A stretch of DNA of 64,000 nt, taken from positions 1-64,000 of the forward strand of contig MBRE01000046.1 of the NCBI GenBank assembly GCA_001698425.1. The letters are read 5' to 3'. The notes under the pieces are model-generated. The model searched no databases, was not told the origin of the DNA, and saw nothing but the letters and a program-made list of their open reading frames with translations. Below are positions 19,224 through 28,023 of the stretch, one piece after another. The position numbers were made by a program, and so were the translations under genes. Within the stretch, counting starts at the first letter, position 1, and every line of letters starts with the position of its first letter. This DNA is from Oscillatoriales cyanobacterium USR001. GTDB lineage: Bacteria > Cyanobacteriota > Cyanobacteriia > Cyanobacteriales > Microcoleaceae.

Positions 19224-19901
19224 TTACAGTCGAATTTCGGTGACAGCGATATTACCGGAGAAACAAACATCGACATCAGTACCGGGGGCGCGATCGCGTT
19301 TCCCATACTCTCCAACATAATGAAAATAATCCCCTTCTATCCGATATTTAACAGGTAAAGGTTGGGTAGAAAGGGGACAAAATACAATTTCTGGATCGGG
19401 TGTACCGGGTTCCAGATGAGGGAAATTAACATTCCAATAAGTACCCGGTTTTGAGGGAAGATTAAGTAATTCTGCTAAGACGCGGGAAGTCCAATTAGTT
19501 GCTATATTCCAGTCAATTGTTAAAGGCTTTTTAATCCAGTGAGAAAATGCGATCGCGGGTACACCTAACATCGCCGCTTCGCGCACAGCAGCCACAGTAC
19601 CAGAAATATAAACATCTGCGCCTAAATTACCCCCTGGATTAATTCCAGAAAGAACGAATTTCGCTTTGGGAAAAATATGAGTCAAAGCAATTCTTACACA
19701 GTCTACAGGCGTACCATCAATAGCATACTCAAATTCTGAACGGCGATCGACATGAATAGGAACATGAGTTGTCACTTGATGACCGCAACCTGATAATTGT
19801 CCTTGAGGAGCAACGATAATAGCTTTTTCATTTACCGCCCGCAAAAGTGCTTTAATACCAGGACCATCTATACCATCGTCATTAGTCAAAATAAAAGTCA
19901 T
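19224..19901 (-). CDS. surE: 5'/3'-nucleotidase SurE
   Basis: This 225-residue SurE starts FILTNDDGIDGPGIKAL, whose DD pair is the metal site. It has APQGQLSGCGHQVT (the Ser loop), GTPVDCVRIAL, LSGINPGGNLGADVYISGTV and AAMLGVPAIAFS. It dephosphorylates nucleoside monophosphates (and short polyphosphate in some species). It is slightly shorter than the usual 250-270 residues but keeps all catalytic motifs. The ATG directly follows a heptamer array that forms the leader, leaving no normal ribosome site. Confidence 0.94.
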   Translation of the reverse strand: MTFILTNDDGIDGPGIKALLRAVNEKAIIVAPQGQLSGCGHQVTTHVPIHVDRRSEFEYAIDGTPVDCVRIALTHIFPKAKFVLSGINPGGNLGADVYISGTVAAVREAAMLGVPAIAFSHWIKKPLTIDWNIATNWTSRVLAELLNLPSKPGTYWNVNFPHLEPGTPDPEIVFCPLSTQPLPVKYRIEGDYFHYVGEYGKRDRAPGTDVDVCFSGNIAVTEIRL

Positions 19902-19943
19902 TTGTTATTTGTTATTTGTTATTTGTTATTTGTTATTTGTTAA
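19902..19943. repeat. STRR array forming the surE leader
   Basis: About five TTGTTAT units sit immediately upstream of the surE start codon (minus strand reading AACAAAT), followed by the family A palindromic element. Confidence 0.8.
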
Positions 19944-19948
19944 CTGTA

Positions 19949-20045
19949 TTATGAAATTAAATAATTAGCTTGTTTGTAGTAAGCGCCAAGCGCGCTCTTT
20001 GCGCTTACTACAAACCAAATCATCAAGTTATTTAATTTTCATTCC
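19949..20045. repeat. Palindromic MITE-like element, family A, copy 2
   Basis: This full-length copy is inverted relative to copy 1, running from ATGAAATTAAATAATTAGC to TTATTTAATTTTCATTCC with the GTAGTAAGCGC hairpin in the middle. It lies between the surE and desB heptamer arrays. Confidence 0.78.
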
Positions 20046-20096
20046 TAACTGTTAACGGTTAACGGTTAACAGTTAACAGTTAACAGTTAACCATTA
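20046..20096. repeat. STRR array: TTAACGG/TTAACAG heptamers
   Basis: Seven TTAACxG units end at the desB stop codon; the TAA of desB (20094-20096) is part of the last unit. Confidence 0.8.
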
Positions 20097-21176
20097 ACTT
20101 TCTAGTTCAGTTTTAGACTTGTGGTAAACCGGACTACCGCGATCGGGAACGAAATGACAAAGCCTAGAAGAACGCCAAAAATCTCCTAAAATTGACCCCT
20201 GCGACTTGCGATAATAGTCACCCAAAATTGGTTTAACCGCTTCATTAGCAGTTAACAAATGATAATGAGGAATACTCAAAAAAATGTGGTGAACCACATG
20301 AGTCCCGATATTATGGTGGATATTATTAATGAAACCATAATCCCGGTCGATCGTCGATAAAGCACCTTTCAGAAAATACCAATCTTTCCCGCGATACCAA
20401 GGAATATCAGCTTCCGTGTGATGTAAATAAGTCACCAAATCCAACCACACAATAAACACCAAGTAGGGCATCAAATAGTATTTGAAAAACCACACAAAAC
20501 CCCACTGAAATGTTAATAATGCCAGTAAAACTAGCATTAAGCTAAAACAAATCGTACTCGTAATCACATCCCACTTTTCCGAAGGTTTAAACAAATCACT
20601 ATCAGGATGAAAATGAGAACTTGCTGGTCTTTCCGGCGAACGTTTAAACAGATATATTGGATAAGCAAACAGCATTAAAAACTCAAAGCGCAAAAACTTC
20701 TCCAAAGCATTCATCTTGCGATAGGTTGTTTCTGTAATGGGATACCAACTTTCATCAGTATCAAGATTGCCAGTATTTTGGTGGTGAGTTCGATGGCTAA
20801 TTCGCCAACCGTGAAAAGGCACGAGAATAGGAGTGTGGGAAAGGTGGCCGATGAGATTATTTAACCATTTATATTTGGAAAAAGAACCATGCCCGCAGTC
20901 GTGACCGACAACGAATAATGCCCAAAACATTGTACCTTGCATTAACCAGAATATTGGCCAAAAAAACCACGAATCTAGGGCATGGGCAACTGCATAAAGA
21001 ACGCCGATAATAGCAATGTCAAGAAAGAAATAAGACAGGGATTTCCAGGTAGAAGGTACAAAACATTCTGCGGGAATGGCTGCCTTCAATTCCTGTAAGG
21101 TAAATGGGAGTTCAGAACTACCTTTTAGCGATTCTTCTGAAAGATTAGCGTTTAACTGAGCGGTATTCAATGACAC
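20094..21176 (-). CDS. desB: Omega-3 (delta-15) acyl-lipid desaturase DesB
   Basis: This 360-residue membrane desaturase has all three His boxes: HDCGH (92-96), HRTHH (128-132) and HVVHH (293-297), which bind the di-iron centre. Four hydrophobic segments are seen near 50-70, 72-90, 165-178 and 208-248. Blocks such as WFFWPIFWLMQGT, GHLSHTPILVPFHGWRISH and ALSTIDRDYGFINNIHH match cyanobacterial DesB rather than DesA or DesC. It introduces the omega-3 double bond into membrane lipids and is usually cold-induced (family knowledge). No cold-response site was identified. Confidence 0.9.
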   Translation of the reverse strand: MSLNTAQLNANLSEESLKGSSELPFTLQELKAAIPAECFVPSTWKSLSYFFLDIAIIGVLYAVAHALDSWFFWPIFWLMQGTMFWALFVVGHDCGHGSFSKYKWLNNLIGHLSHTPILVPFHGWRISHRTHHQNTGNLDTDESWYPITETTYRKMNALEKFLRFEFLMLFAYPIYLFKRSPERPASSHFHPDSDLFKPSEKWDVITSTICFSLMLVLLALLTFQWGFVWFFKYYLMPYLVFIVWLDLVTYLHHTEADIPWYRGKDWYFLKGALSTIDRDYGFINNIHHNIGTHVVHHIFLSIPHYHLLTANEAVKPILGDYYRKSQGSILGDFWRSSRLCHFVPDRGSPVYHKSKTELES

Positions 21177-21300
21177 GATTCTTTAATGATGAGGATGACA
21201 ATGGGGGTTATTCTAGCGTTACTGAGCATAATTTACCAGTCTTTTAAAATTAACCAATTGGGTGTATAGTCTTTAGTTTCTAACCCCAGCCCTCACCATG

Positions 21301-21397
21301 CAGCGGTTCCCGCTGTTATGAGGTACACCCACTTATCGTTCAATCCTCGTAGGGACACGGCATTGCCGTCCTTGTTTCATTACAGCGGGAACCGCTG
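21301..21397. repeat. Inverted-repeat element in the desB upstream gap
   Basis: In the 345-base gap between divergent desB and the DUF3370 gene, CAGCGGTTCCCGCTGT (21301-21316) is matched by its inverse ACAGCGGGAACCGCTG (21382-21397). Inside is GTAGGGACACGGCATTGCCG, a motif common in cyanobacterial intergenic palindromes. The rest of the gap shows no gene. Promoters for both neighbours must lie here but were not resolved. Confidence 0.6.
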
Positions 21398-21521
21398 TAA
21401 CCCAAATTTTCCCGAAAATTTGGCATAGTCAAGCAAAAATTAACCAGATTGTGGTAAAGTTTTGTATCAAATCGAATCCAGTAAGAACACAATCCTCTGT
21501 TAAGGTCAGTTAAACGCTCTT

Positions 21522-22946
21522 ATGGTAATGTTTGCACCAGTTTTCACCCTCGCTCAAGCAATCACAGCACCACCGGCTCAACAAGTTATTCTCCCGCCAG
21601 AAGTTCCCGAATCCCCGGATGAACTGCTGGAACCGTCACCTCCGCTAGTTCCACCCAGAATGGTGATGGAAACTCAGGAGGTTCGACCTTTACCGGGAAA
21701 ATTAGATAGTATTCCTGTTTTTAATAGCAACAGTCCTGAATGGGTGCAAAAAGAAGGTATTTTACTCTCTACTTTCCCGCCGCAAGGCAAACAAACACCT
21801 TCTGCACACTTAAATTTTGCTTTCAAAGGTCGTTTTGATATATTTAGTCACCACATTATTAAAGCCAAAACTCGTCAACAAACTAACACAATGTTTCAGG
21901 GGATTATTGTCTATAATCCTAATTCTCAACCTGTGAGTTTGGAGATATTGCAGGGAGTTAGTTACTTGACTCAAGATGCGCTATTTGTTAATTTGCCTCC
22001 TTATTTAGAAAATCCTTTGGGGACTGTGTTTGCAGGGCCAGGAAGTCGGGCGACAAATGATGTTCTCCGAGGCCGAAGACAAGATAGTTTTCCTGCGGTA
22101 ATGGAAATTCCGGCTGGTAAAAGTCGGTTATTAATGAATTTGCCAATTCCGGTGGCGAAGATGACTCCTTCATCGAATGGTCGCACTACTTTGATCCGTT
22201 TATCAAGTAGTAATGCCGTTTATGTTGCCACTTTAGCGATGTTTGCGCCGAAGGATGCTAAGGGTAAGGAGCAAGTTCCGACTTTAGAAAAGTGGGAAAA
22301 GCTGTTAAAAACTGGAAGTTTAGCCGGGCCGCGAGATTTAGCTCCAACTTTGCCGGGGGATAAAGTGCCGCGAGTGATTTATGGTCGTGTGGCGGGGGTG
22401 GCTGAAGGTTCCCAGTGGTTGGCGCGGCTTACAGACCAACCGCAGGTGGATTATTTGAGTATACCTCAGCGGGGTAAAGCTTTTTCATATATTTTGAGCA
22501 CTACTCATACGGGGACTTTTGGGACTGGTCAAATTCAAAGTGCGAAGATGTTGGCTCGTTATCCTGATACGGCTTATTTTGCTCATGGTAATTATGGCGT
22601 GCACTATAGTTTGACTTTTCCGCTTTTCAATGGGGATAAGCAGGTTAGGGAGATTAGTATTCAGATGCAAACTCCTGTGAAGGCGAATAAGTCGGCGGAG
22701 GGTTTGATGTTTTACGATCCGCCGGATAATCGGGTGTTTTTCCGGGGTACTGTTGGGGTGGTTTATAAGGATGATGATGGTGCGGAACAAAGACGTTATG
22801 TTCATCTTGTGCAACGGCGGGGTCAAAAGGGGGAGGCTTTGGTGTCTCTGAATTTGAAGCCGGGTGAGCGTCGGGATGTGCAGGTGGAGTTTCTTTATCC
22901 GCCGGATGCGACTCCGCCGCAGGTTTTGACGGTGCGATCGGATTGA
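21522..22946 (+). CDS. DUF3370 family exported protein
   Basis: This 474-residue protein of the cyanobacterial DUF3370 family is recognised from QEVRPLPGKLDSIPVFNSNSP, FDIFSHHI and the C-terminal RRYVHLVQRRGQKGEALV. The N-terminus (MVMFAPVFTLAQA) looks like the end of a signal peptide. An in-frame TAA lies 18 bases upstream of the ATG, so the protein cannot start much earlier; the leader may be shortened or start elsewhere. A Pro-rich stretch follows. Function unknown; probably periplasmic or surface. A heptamer array begins at its stop. Confidence 0.85.
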   Translation: MVMFAPVFTLAQAITAPPAQQVILPPEVPESPDELLEPSPPLVPPRMVMETQEVRPLPGKLDSIPVFNSNSPEWVQKEGILLSTFPPQGKQTPSAHLNFAFKGRFDIFSHHIIKAKTRQQTNTMFQGIIVYNPNSQPVSLEILQGVSYLTQDALFVNLPPYLENPLGTVFAGPGSRATNDVLRGRRQDSFPAVMEIPAGKSRLLMNLPIPVAKMTPSSNGRTTLIRLSSSNAVYVATLAMFAPKDAKGKEQVPTLEKWEKLLKTGSLAGPRDLAPTLPGDKVPRVIYGRVAGVAEGSQWLARLTDQPQVDYLSIPQRGKAFSYILSTTHTGTFGTGQIQSAKMLARYPDTAYFAHGNYGVHYSLTFPLFNGDKQVREISIQMQTPVKANKSAEGLMFYDPPDNRVFFRGTVGVVYKDDDGAEQRRYVHLVQRRGQKGEALVSLNLKPGERRDVQVEFLYPPDATPPQVLTVRSD

Positions 22947-22989
22947 ATTGGTAATTGGTAATTGGTAATTGGTAATTGGTAATTGGTAA
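22946..22989. repeat. STRR array: TTGGTAA heptamers
   Basis: Six TTGGTAA units start at the stop codon of the DUF3370 gene. The remaining 215 bases up to the next gene hold two HIP1-type sites and no recognisable gene. Confidence 0.8.
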
Positions 22990-23203
22990 AAGCGATCGCA
23001 CTTTAAACTTCCCTATACTCCCAACAAGCGATCGCAAACCTACCAATTCATCAACCGTCCATTCTCAAACACCCCCAAACCCTAGAAATAGCCTCAAATT
23101 TATCCAAAACAGTAGCCATAAAATCAAAGTTTCACAATCCTTAATGAATTTCAAATTAATCCCCCGTACTGTTTAGATATCAACACAGACGGACTTAAAC
23201 AAA

Positions 23204-23725
23204 ATGAACCTTCACAAACAAGCATTAATTTTAACCCTTTCTTTAGTAGGTTTGACCAACATGAATTATGCGGGCTTAAAACCTGCTCAAGCTGAAAAAC
23301 CCCCTGCTCAAGACCAGCAACAATCAGGAAAAACTCCGGCTCAAACACGCCAACAGCATCAGAAAGAAAACCATCAAACAAAGCCTAATCCCAACCAATC
23401 AAGTCAAGAAAATCAGCTAAATCTCACTGATGCTCAAAAAGCACAAATTAAGCAAATTCAGGAAGAAACTCGCCAAAAAATCAGTGCAATTTATACCGCT
23501 GAACAACGAGAAAAAATCCGCACAGCTAAATCACGTCAAAGAGTTGATTTAAAACTAAGTGCCGACCAAAAAGCCAAAATCAAAACCATTCAAGAAGACG
23601 CTAAACGTCAAATTCAATCAATTTTAACGCCTGAGCAACAACAAAAGGTTCAAGAACAGCATTCCTCTAAAGATAAGCAACAGCATCAACAGCGTTCTAC
23701 TAAACCTAACTCCGAAAAGCGGTAG
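23204..23725 (+). CDS. Secreted Spy/CpxP-like helical protein
   Basis: This 173-residue protein has a signal peptide (hydrophobic LILTLSLVGLTNMN, cleavage about after KPAQA), then a Gln/Lys-rich low-complexity stretch, then two LTxxQ-like helical hairpins: NLTDAQKAQIKQIQEETRQK and KLSADQKAKIKTIQEDAKRQ, the latter followed by ILTPEQQQKV. This pattern is typical of periplasmic Spy/CpxP-type chaperone-like proteins. It is very rich in Gln and Lys with a basic, disordered tail. It stands alone and ends at a clear terminator. Confidence 0.75.
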   Translation: MNLHKQALILTLSLVGLTNMNYAGLKPAQAEKPPAQDQQQSGKTPAQTRQQHQKENHQTKPNPNQSSQENQLNLTDAQKAQIKQIQEETRQKISAIYTAEQREKIRTAKSRQRVDLKLSADQKAKIKTIQEDAKRQIQSILTPEQQQKVQEQHSSKDKQQHQQRSTKPNSEKR

Positions 23726-23762
23726 ATGCAGCGTAATTTCTAACTCGTACTCCTTTAGCCAT

Positions 23763-23791
23763 CCCCGTCTTCGGACGGGGTTTTTTGTTTT
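23763..23791 (+). terminator. Rho-independent terminator
   Basis: The stem CCCCGTC-TTCG-GACGGGG carries a stable UUCG tetraloop and is followed by TTTTTTGTTTTT. It lies about 40 bases after the Spy/CpxP-like gene and separates it from hemJ. Confidence 0.92.
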
Positions 23792-23838
23792 TGATTCACG
23801 GAATATGAGATAATAATATTTTTTATGGAGAACAAGTC

Positions 23839-24414
23839 ATGGCTTATCTTTGGTATAAAGCATTTCATTTAATTGGCGTTGTCGTCTGGTTTGCAGGTCT
23901 GTTCTATCTAGTTCGACTCTTTGTTTACCACGCAGAAGCTACCCAAGAGCCAGAACCGGCTCAGACAATTCTCAAAAAACAGTATGAAATTATGGAGAAA
24001 CGCCTTTATAATTTGATTACTACGCCGGGAATGATCGTTACAGCAGTAATGGCAATTGGTTTGATCTCAACGGAAACTGATGTTTTAAAAGATGGTTGGT
24101 TACACTTCAAACTGTTGTTAGTGGCGATTTTAATTGGTTATCATTTTTACTGCGGTCGACTGATGAAAAAATTAGCAGCTAATGAGTGTAAATGGACTGG
24201 CCAACAGTTTAGGGCTTTAAATGAAGCGCCGACTGTGCTTTTAGTTTTGATTGTTTTGTTGGCAGTGTTTAAGGGAAGTTTACCGCTAAATGCTACGGTT
24301 TTTGCTGTAGCTGGATTGATTATTGCGATGGTGGTGACAATTCAACTTTATGCTAAGAAACGGCAGCAGGATAAACTGAAATTGGCGGCAGAAAGTGGTC
24401 AAGAAAAGACCTAA
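23839..24414 (+). CDS. hemJ: Protoporphyrinogen IX oxidase HemJ
   Basis: This 191-residue membrane protein starts WYKAFHLIGVVVWFAGLFYL, with the conserved His of HemJ in the first helix. Four to five hydrophobic segments follow, with YNLITTPGMI and HFKLLLVAILIGYHFY. HemJ oxidises protoporphyrinogen IX to protoporphyrin IX, the last shared step of haem and chlorophyll synthesis, and replaces HemG/HemY in most cyanobacteria (established). A GGAG ribosome site precedes the ATG. Confidence 0.92.
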   Translation: MAYLWYKAFHLIGVVVWFAGLFYLVRLFVYHAEATQEPEPAQTILKKQYEIMEKRLYNLITTPGMIVTAVMAIGLISTETDVLKDGWLHFKLLLVAILIGYHFYCGRLMKKLAANECKWTGQQFRALNEAPTVLLVLIVLLAVFKGSLPLNATVFAVAGLIIAMVVTIQLYAKKRQQDKLKLAAESGQEKT

Positions 24415-24550
24415 ATTAGTTAATACAATTTTACCTACTAAGCAGCAGGGAAACTTCTGATATTTTGGGTTCTTCAGGACATACAGCTAATTCCGATAGC
24501 GATCGATCGAACTGAGACTGGCTCATCGGATTTAGTTGTTTCTATAGTCA

Positions 24551-25129
24551 TCACTGATTTCCTCTAAAACTTAATAATCCAAATACATCTGCTACGGATA
24601 ATTGCCAATCACCCAATACACTCAAAACAGGTAAACTATCCTCTCCTCTCCTCATGGCCGGTAACTGATTGGGAGTAAATACCATAATTAATCGTTCTTC
24701 TGGTTCGATAAACCAACCCAATTTAGTGCCATTTTCTAAACAAAAAATAATCTTATCTAAAACTAAACCAGAACCTTGTTCGGGAGACAGAATTTCTATT
24801 ACCCAATCCGGGGCAATTTTAATCTTATTTTCAACTTCTCCATTGGCATCTAAGGGAATACGCGACCACTCAAAAACGGAGATATCTGGTACTATTGAAC
24901 GTTGCCCAAAAGTCACTCGTAACTCAGGAAAAGCATAAGCTAACTTTTGTGGTTTGCCAACTTGATTGATAGCAGATGCTAACTCAATTTGTAGTGTACT
25001 GTGTTTTCCCTGTCCCATCGGTTTTTGATAAATTTTCCCATTAATATATTCACTAGCCGGCTTAGTTTCTGGTAACTGCAAAAACTCTTCCAAAGAAAGT
25101 TGAGTAGGTGACTTAATAGAAGTTATCAT
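24551..25129 (-). CDS. Uma2 family (DUF820) putative endonuclease, copy 1 of a tandem trio
   Basis: This 192-residue protein has the Uma2 fold signatures: SLEEFLQLPETKPASEYINGKIYQKP near the start, PELRVTF, IVPDISVFEW (Asp) and APDWVIEILSPEQ (Glu), followed by LGWFIEPEERLIMVF. Uma2 proteins have the PD-(D/E)XK nuclease fold and are greatly expanded in cyanobacteria; their function is unproven. It is the most diverged member of three tandem paralogues, with a C-terminus differing from the other two. Confidence 0.85.
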   Translation of the reverse strand: MITSIKSPTQLSLEEFLQLPETKPASEYINGKIYQKPMGQGKHSTLQIELASAINQVGKPQKLAYAFPELRVTFGQRSIVPDISVFEWSRIPLDANGEVENKIKIAPDWVIEILSPEQGSGLVLDKIIFCLENGTKLGWFIEPEERLIMVFTPNQLPAMRRGEDSLPVLSVLGDWQLSVADVFGLLSFRGNQ

Positions 25130-25171
25130 TGATTATTCTCCATGCTGTAAATTAATGTGCCGTAAATCAAA

Positions 25172-25738
25172 TTAAACAACTAACCAACTAAATAAATCTG
25201 CTACGGATAATTGCCAATCACCCAATACATTTAAAACAGGTAAAATCTCATCACTATATTTCACTTCTGGGGTTTGATTGGGTTGAAAAATCATCACAGA
25301 TTCATCTTTAGCATCAACTAACCAACCTAATTTTGTCCCATGCTTTAAACAAAAAGTAATTTTCTGAATTACCCGATTAGCAGATTGTTCGGGAGACAAA
25401 ATTTCAATCGTCCAATCGGGGGCAAGATTAAACTTATTTTCTATTCTACCATTGGCTTTGCGAGGGATACGCGACCATTCCAATACTGCAATATCTGGTA
25501 CAATTGCACCGCCGCCAAATATGCAACGCAACTCTGGTAAAGCATAAGCTAACTTCTGTGGCTTGCCAATTTGATTGATAGCAGATGCTAACTCAATTTG
25601 CAGTGTACTGTGTTCTCCTTGTCCCATCAGTTTTTGGTAAATTTGACCATCAATGTACTCACTAGCTGGTTGAGTTTCTGGTAAGGCCAAAAACTCTTCT
25701 AAAGAGATTTGAGTAGGTGACTTAATAGAAGTAATCAT
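25172..25738 (-). CDS. Uma2 family (DUF820) putative endonuclease, copy 2
   Basis: This 188-residue paralogue contains SLEEFLALPETQPASEYIDG, AIVPDIAVLEWSRIP (Asp) and APDWTIEILSPEQ (Glu). Its C-terminal half is almost identical to copy 3, and the DNA just downstream of copies 2 and 3 (25135-25220 and 25744-25829) is nearly the same, indicating a recent tandem duplication that included flanking DNA. The three may be co-transcribed, as gaps are about 40 bases. Confidence 0.85.
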   Translation of the reverse strand: MITSIKSPTQISLEEFLALPETQPASEYIDGQIYQKLMGQGEHSTLQIELASAINQIGKPQKLAYALPELRCIFGGGAIVPDIAVLEWSRIPRKANGRIENKFNLAPDWTIEILSPEQSANRVIQKITFCLKHGTKLGWLVDAKDESVMIFQPNQTPEVKYSDEILPVLNVLGDWQLSVADLFSWLVV

Positions 25739-25779
25739 TATTATTCTCCATGCTGTAAATTAATGTGCCGTAAATCAAA

Positions 25780-26349
25780 TTAAACAACTAACCAACTAAA
25801 TAAATCTGCTACGGATAATTGCCAATCACCTAACACATTCAAAACTGGTAAAATTTCATCATCATTATATTTCACTTCTGGGGTTTGATTGGGTTGAAAA
25901 ATCATCACAGATTCATCTTCAGTATCAACTAACCAACCTAGTTTTGTCCCATGATTTAAACAAAAAACAATTTTCTGAATCACGCGACTAGCAGATTGTT
26001 CAGGAGACAAAATTTCAATCGTCCAATCGGGGGCAAGATTAAACCTATTTTCTATTCTACCATTGGCTTTGCGAGGGATACGCGACCATTCCAATACTGC
26101 AATATCTGGTAAGACTGCACCGTCGCCAAATATGCAACGCAACTCTGGTAAAGCCAAAGCTAGTTTTTGGGGTTCGGCAACTTGATTAATTGCAGGCAAT
26201 AAACGCCCTTGCAGAATGCTGTGTTCTCCTTGTCCCATAGGTTTCTGATAAATTTTTCCATCAATATATTCACTGGGCGGCTTCGTTTCTGGTAACTCCA
26301 AAAATTCTTCTAAAGAGATTGTAGCTGTGGACTCAACGGAAAGCGCCAT
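25780..26349 (-). CDS. Uma2 family (DUF820) putative endonuclease, copy 3
   Basis: This 189-residue protein is the promoter-proximal gene of the trio. It has SLEEFLELPETKPPSEYIDG, AVLPDIAVLEW and APDWTIEILSPEQ. Its middle differs from copy 2 (ILQGRLLPAINQVAEPQKL versus STLQIELASAINQIGKPQKL), while the C-terminal 90 residues are nearly identical, a pattern suggesting gene conversion between copies. A GGAGG ribosome site lies just upstream of the ATG. Confidence 0.85.
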   Translation of the reverse strand: MALSVESTATISLEEFLELPETKPPSEYIDGKIYQKPMGQGEHSILQGRLLPAINQVAEPQKLALALPELRCIFGDGAVLPDIAVLEWSRIPRKANGRIENRFNLAPDWTIEILSPEQSASRVIQKIVFCLNHGTKLGWLVDTEDESVMIFQPNQTPEVKYNDDEILPVLNVLGDWQLSVADLFSWLVV

Positions 26350-26451
26350 AAATTATTCCTCCTTAAAAAATCCCAGAGAACAAATAATTATCGGTTCCTG
26401 TTTTTCTGCATCTTCACTAATTATAAACATTAGATAGATTGAAGATTACTT

Positions 26452-26694
26452 TCACGCAATAAACGGATTTTCGCCTATTCCCAACTGATTTTTTGAGTTT
26501 TCCAATTTTTCCCAAAGCAACTCAATTTCAACAATTGCTTGCTCTAAAGGCATCTTCCCATTACTTGCCAAAGCGCTAATATAACCCACCCGTTGAGTAA
26601 ACTCCTGCAAATTAGCATCAAAAACTAAATTCTCAGGTTTAACCTCGCCATAGTATCGGCTTTTGGGATATAAAAAATTGGAATTGTTCAGCAT
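26452..26694 (-). CDS. Small conserved cyanobacterial protein (DUF7219-like)
   Basis: This 80-residue protein contains NFLYPKSRYYGEVKPENLVFDANLQEF and LEQAIVEIELLWEKL, a pattern I recall from the DUF7219 cyanobacterial family; the name is held with moderate confidence. The frame is open from a GTG at 26706, but ATG 26694 has a GGTGG ribosome site at a proper distance and gives MLNNSNFLYP. No catalytic motif. Function unknown. Confidence 0.7.
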   Translation of the reverse strand: MLNNSNFLYPKSRYYGEVKPENLVFDANLQEFTQRVGYISALASNGKMPLEQAIVEIELLWEKLENSKNQLGIGENPFIA

Positions 26695-26873
26695 ACTTAA
26701 AACCACCTTTTAAATCAACTTTTACTTTATTCTTATATGATAATTTATAATCCCTATACTTTAGAGTTTTGTAGCCCCAAAAATCTGTGATTTTTTTCTA
26801 GCTTTTTTGTGATCAAAAAATACTTTTAATATGAGCTAATATCTGAGTATGAGTGATGCTAAACATAAATCAA

Positions 26874-26940
26874 TGTGACCAAGATCACATTGACTGCCAA
26901 GTAACCGCCGAGCAAAGAAGTAGTTATAATTACTCCAGTA
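26874..26940 (+). promoter_or_regulatory. CRP-type binding site and activator-dependent promoter
   Basis: TGTGACCAAGATCACA (26874-26889) is a perfect TGTGA-N6-TCACA CRP/SyCRP1 consensus. TATAAT at 26935-26940 is a perfect -10, but no -35 lies 17 bases before it. With transcription starting near 26947, the site is centred about 65 bases upstream, in the class I activator range. It should drive the GDSL hydrolase gene at 26977. The architecture is seen in sequence; regulation is inferred. Confidence 0.65.
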
Positions 26941-26976
26941 AAAAATAGTTCGACTTTTCACTTAAGACTCTAACAA

Positions 26977-27831
26977 ATGCCAGTAAATGCGCGATCGCCC
27001 CATTCCAACCGTCCACTACTTAAAATTTTAATCCCTCTCGCCTTAGCAGCAATTACCACTATTGTCACCGTCCATTTCTCACCACATTTAACTACCTTGT
27101 TTCAAACACCCATATCGATCGCATCACCGCCGCCAGAAATACAAAATATACTCAATGGCAAGCGCAAAATAGTCACCCTTGGGGATAGTATTACCGCCGC
27201 TGGCAAGTACACTGGAGGTTATGTCTGGTTAATGCAACGCTATTTAAACGCTCTTTACCCCAACCAAAAAATTGAAATAATTAATGCTGGAATTTCTGGC
27301 AATAAATCCACAGATATGCAGCAGCGATTTCAACAAGATGTGATCGACAAAAAGCCAGATTTAGTCACGATTAATGTCGGTGTAAATGATGTTTGGCACG
27401 CATTTTTTGACTTCAACACTCAACAATTCGACCCCGAAGGTAAAGTCCCGAAAGGCGTACCTCTAGCAATTTATCGCCAGAAACTCACAGAAATGGTAAA
27501 AGCCGCTCAAGCAGCAGGAATTAAAGTTGCACTCCTTTCTCCTACACCAATTCGGGAAGTGCTCGACGGGCCAGAAAACCTCCGCCTACCGCAGTACATT
27601 GCTACTATGCGTCAAGTAGCGATCGATAACAAATGCCTCTATATTGACCTTAATTCCCCATTTCGCGAAGTATTGATCGCATTTCAGAAACATGGAGGGC
27701 GATCGTTTAATCTCCTAGCAGCAGATGGCGTACACCCTAATCAAGCAGGAAATCGGATTATTGCCTATACAATTTTGCGGAGTTTAGGTATTTCTGACAA
27801 AGACATTCAAAGCGTACAAGTCAAATATTAA
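26977..27831 (+). CDS. SGNH/GDSL-type esterase, membrane-anchored or secreted
   Basis: This 284-residue protein has a basic N-terminus and one hydrophobic helix (LLKILIPLALAAITTIVTV), then an SGNH hydrolase domain: block I LGDSITAAG (nucleophile Ser), block II GISGNKSTDM (Gly), block III INVGVNDVWH (Asn), block V DGVHPNQAGN (Asp, His). It should hydrolyse an ester on lipid, polysaccharide or peptidoglycan outside the membrane; the substrate is unknown. It is a single gene behind a perfect CRP-type site, suggesting cAMP control. Confidence 0.88.
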   Translation: MPVNARSPHSNRPLLKILIPLALAAITTIVTVHFSPHLTTLFQTPISIASPPPEIQNILNGKRKIVTLGDSITAAGKYTGGYVWLMQRYLNALYPNQKIEIINAGISGNKSTDMQQRFQQDVIDKKPDLVTINVGVNDVWHAFFDFNTQQFDPEGKVPKGVPLAIYRQKLTEMVKAAQAAGIKVALLSPTPIREVLDGPENLRLPQYIATMRQVAIDNKCLYIDLNSPFREVLIAFQKHGGRSFNLLAADGVHPNQAGNRIIAYTILRSLGISDKDIQSVQVKY

Positions 27832-27956
27832 AGTATTTCACGAAAAATCAACACTTTCGCCAATGACCGACAATAACATAGTTACATTTATTTATGTTCA
27901 ACTACTTACTACCCCGCTATTATACTATCCTTGTAGGGGCTTAATTTTAGAGATTT

Positions 27957-27992
27957 AACAGTTAACAATTAATAGTTAACAGTTAACAATTG
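27957..27992. repeat. Degenerate STRR array
   Basis: Imperfect TTAACAG/TTAACAA heptamers lie between the GDSL gene and the MBL hydrolase gene. Confidence 0.6.
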
Positions 27993-28023
27993 TTTCTTAA
28001 GATTGCAGGGGGGCCAACCAATT

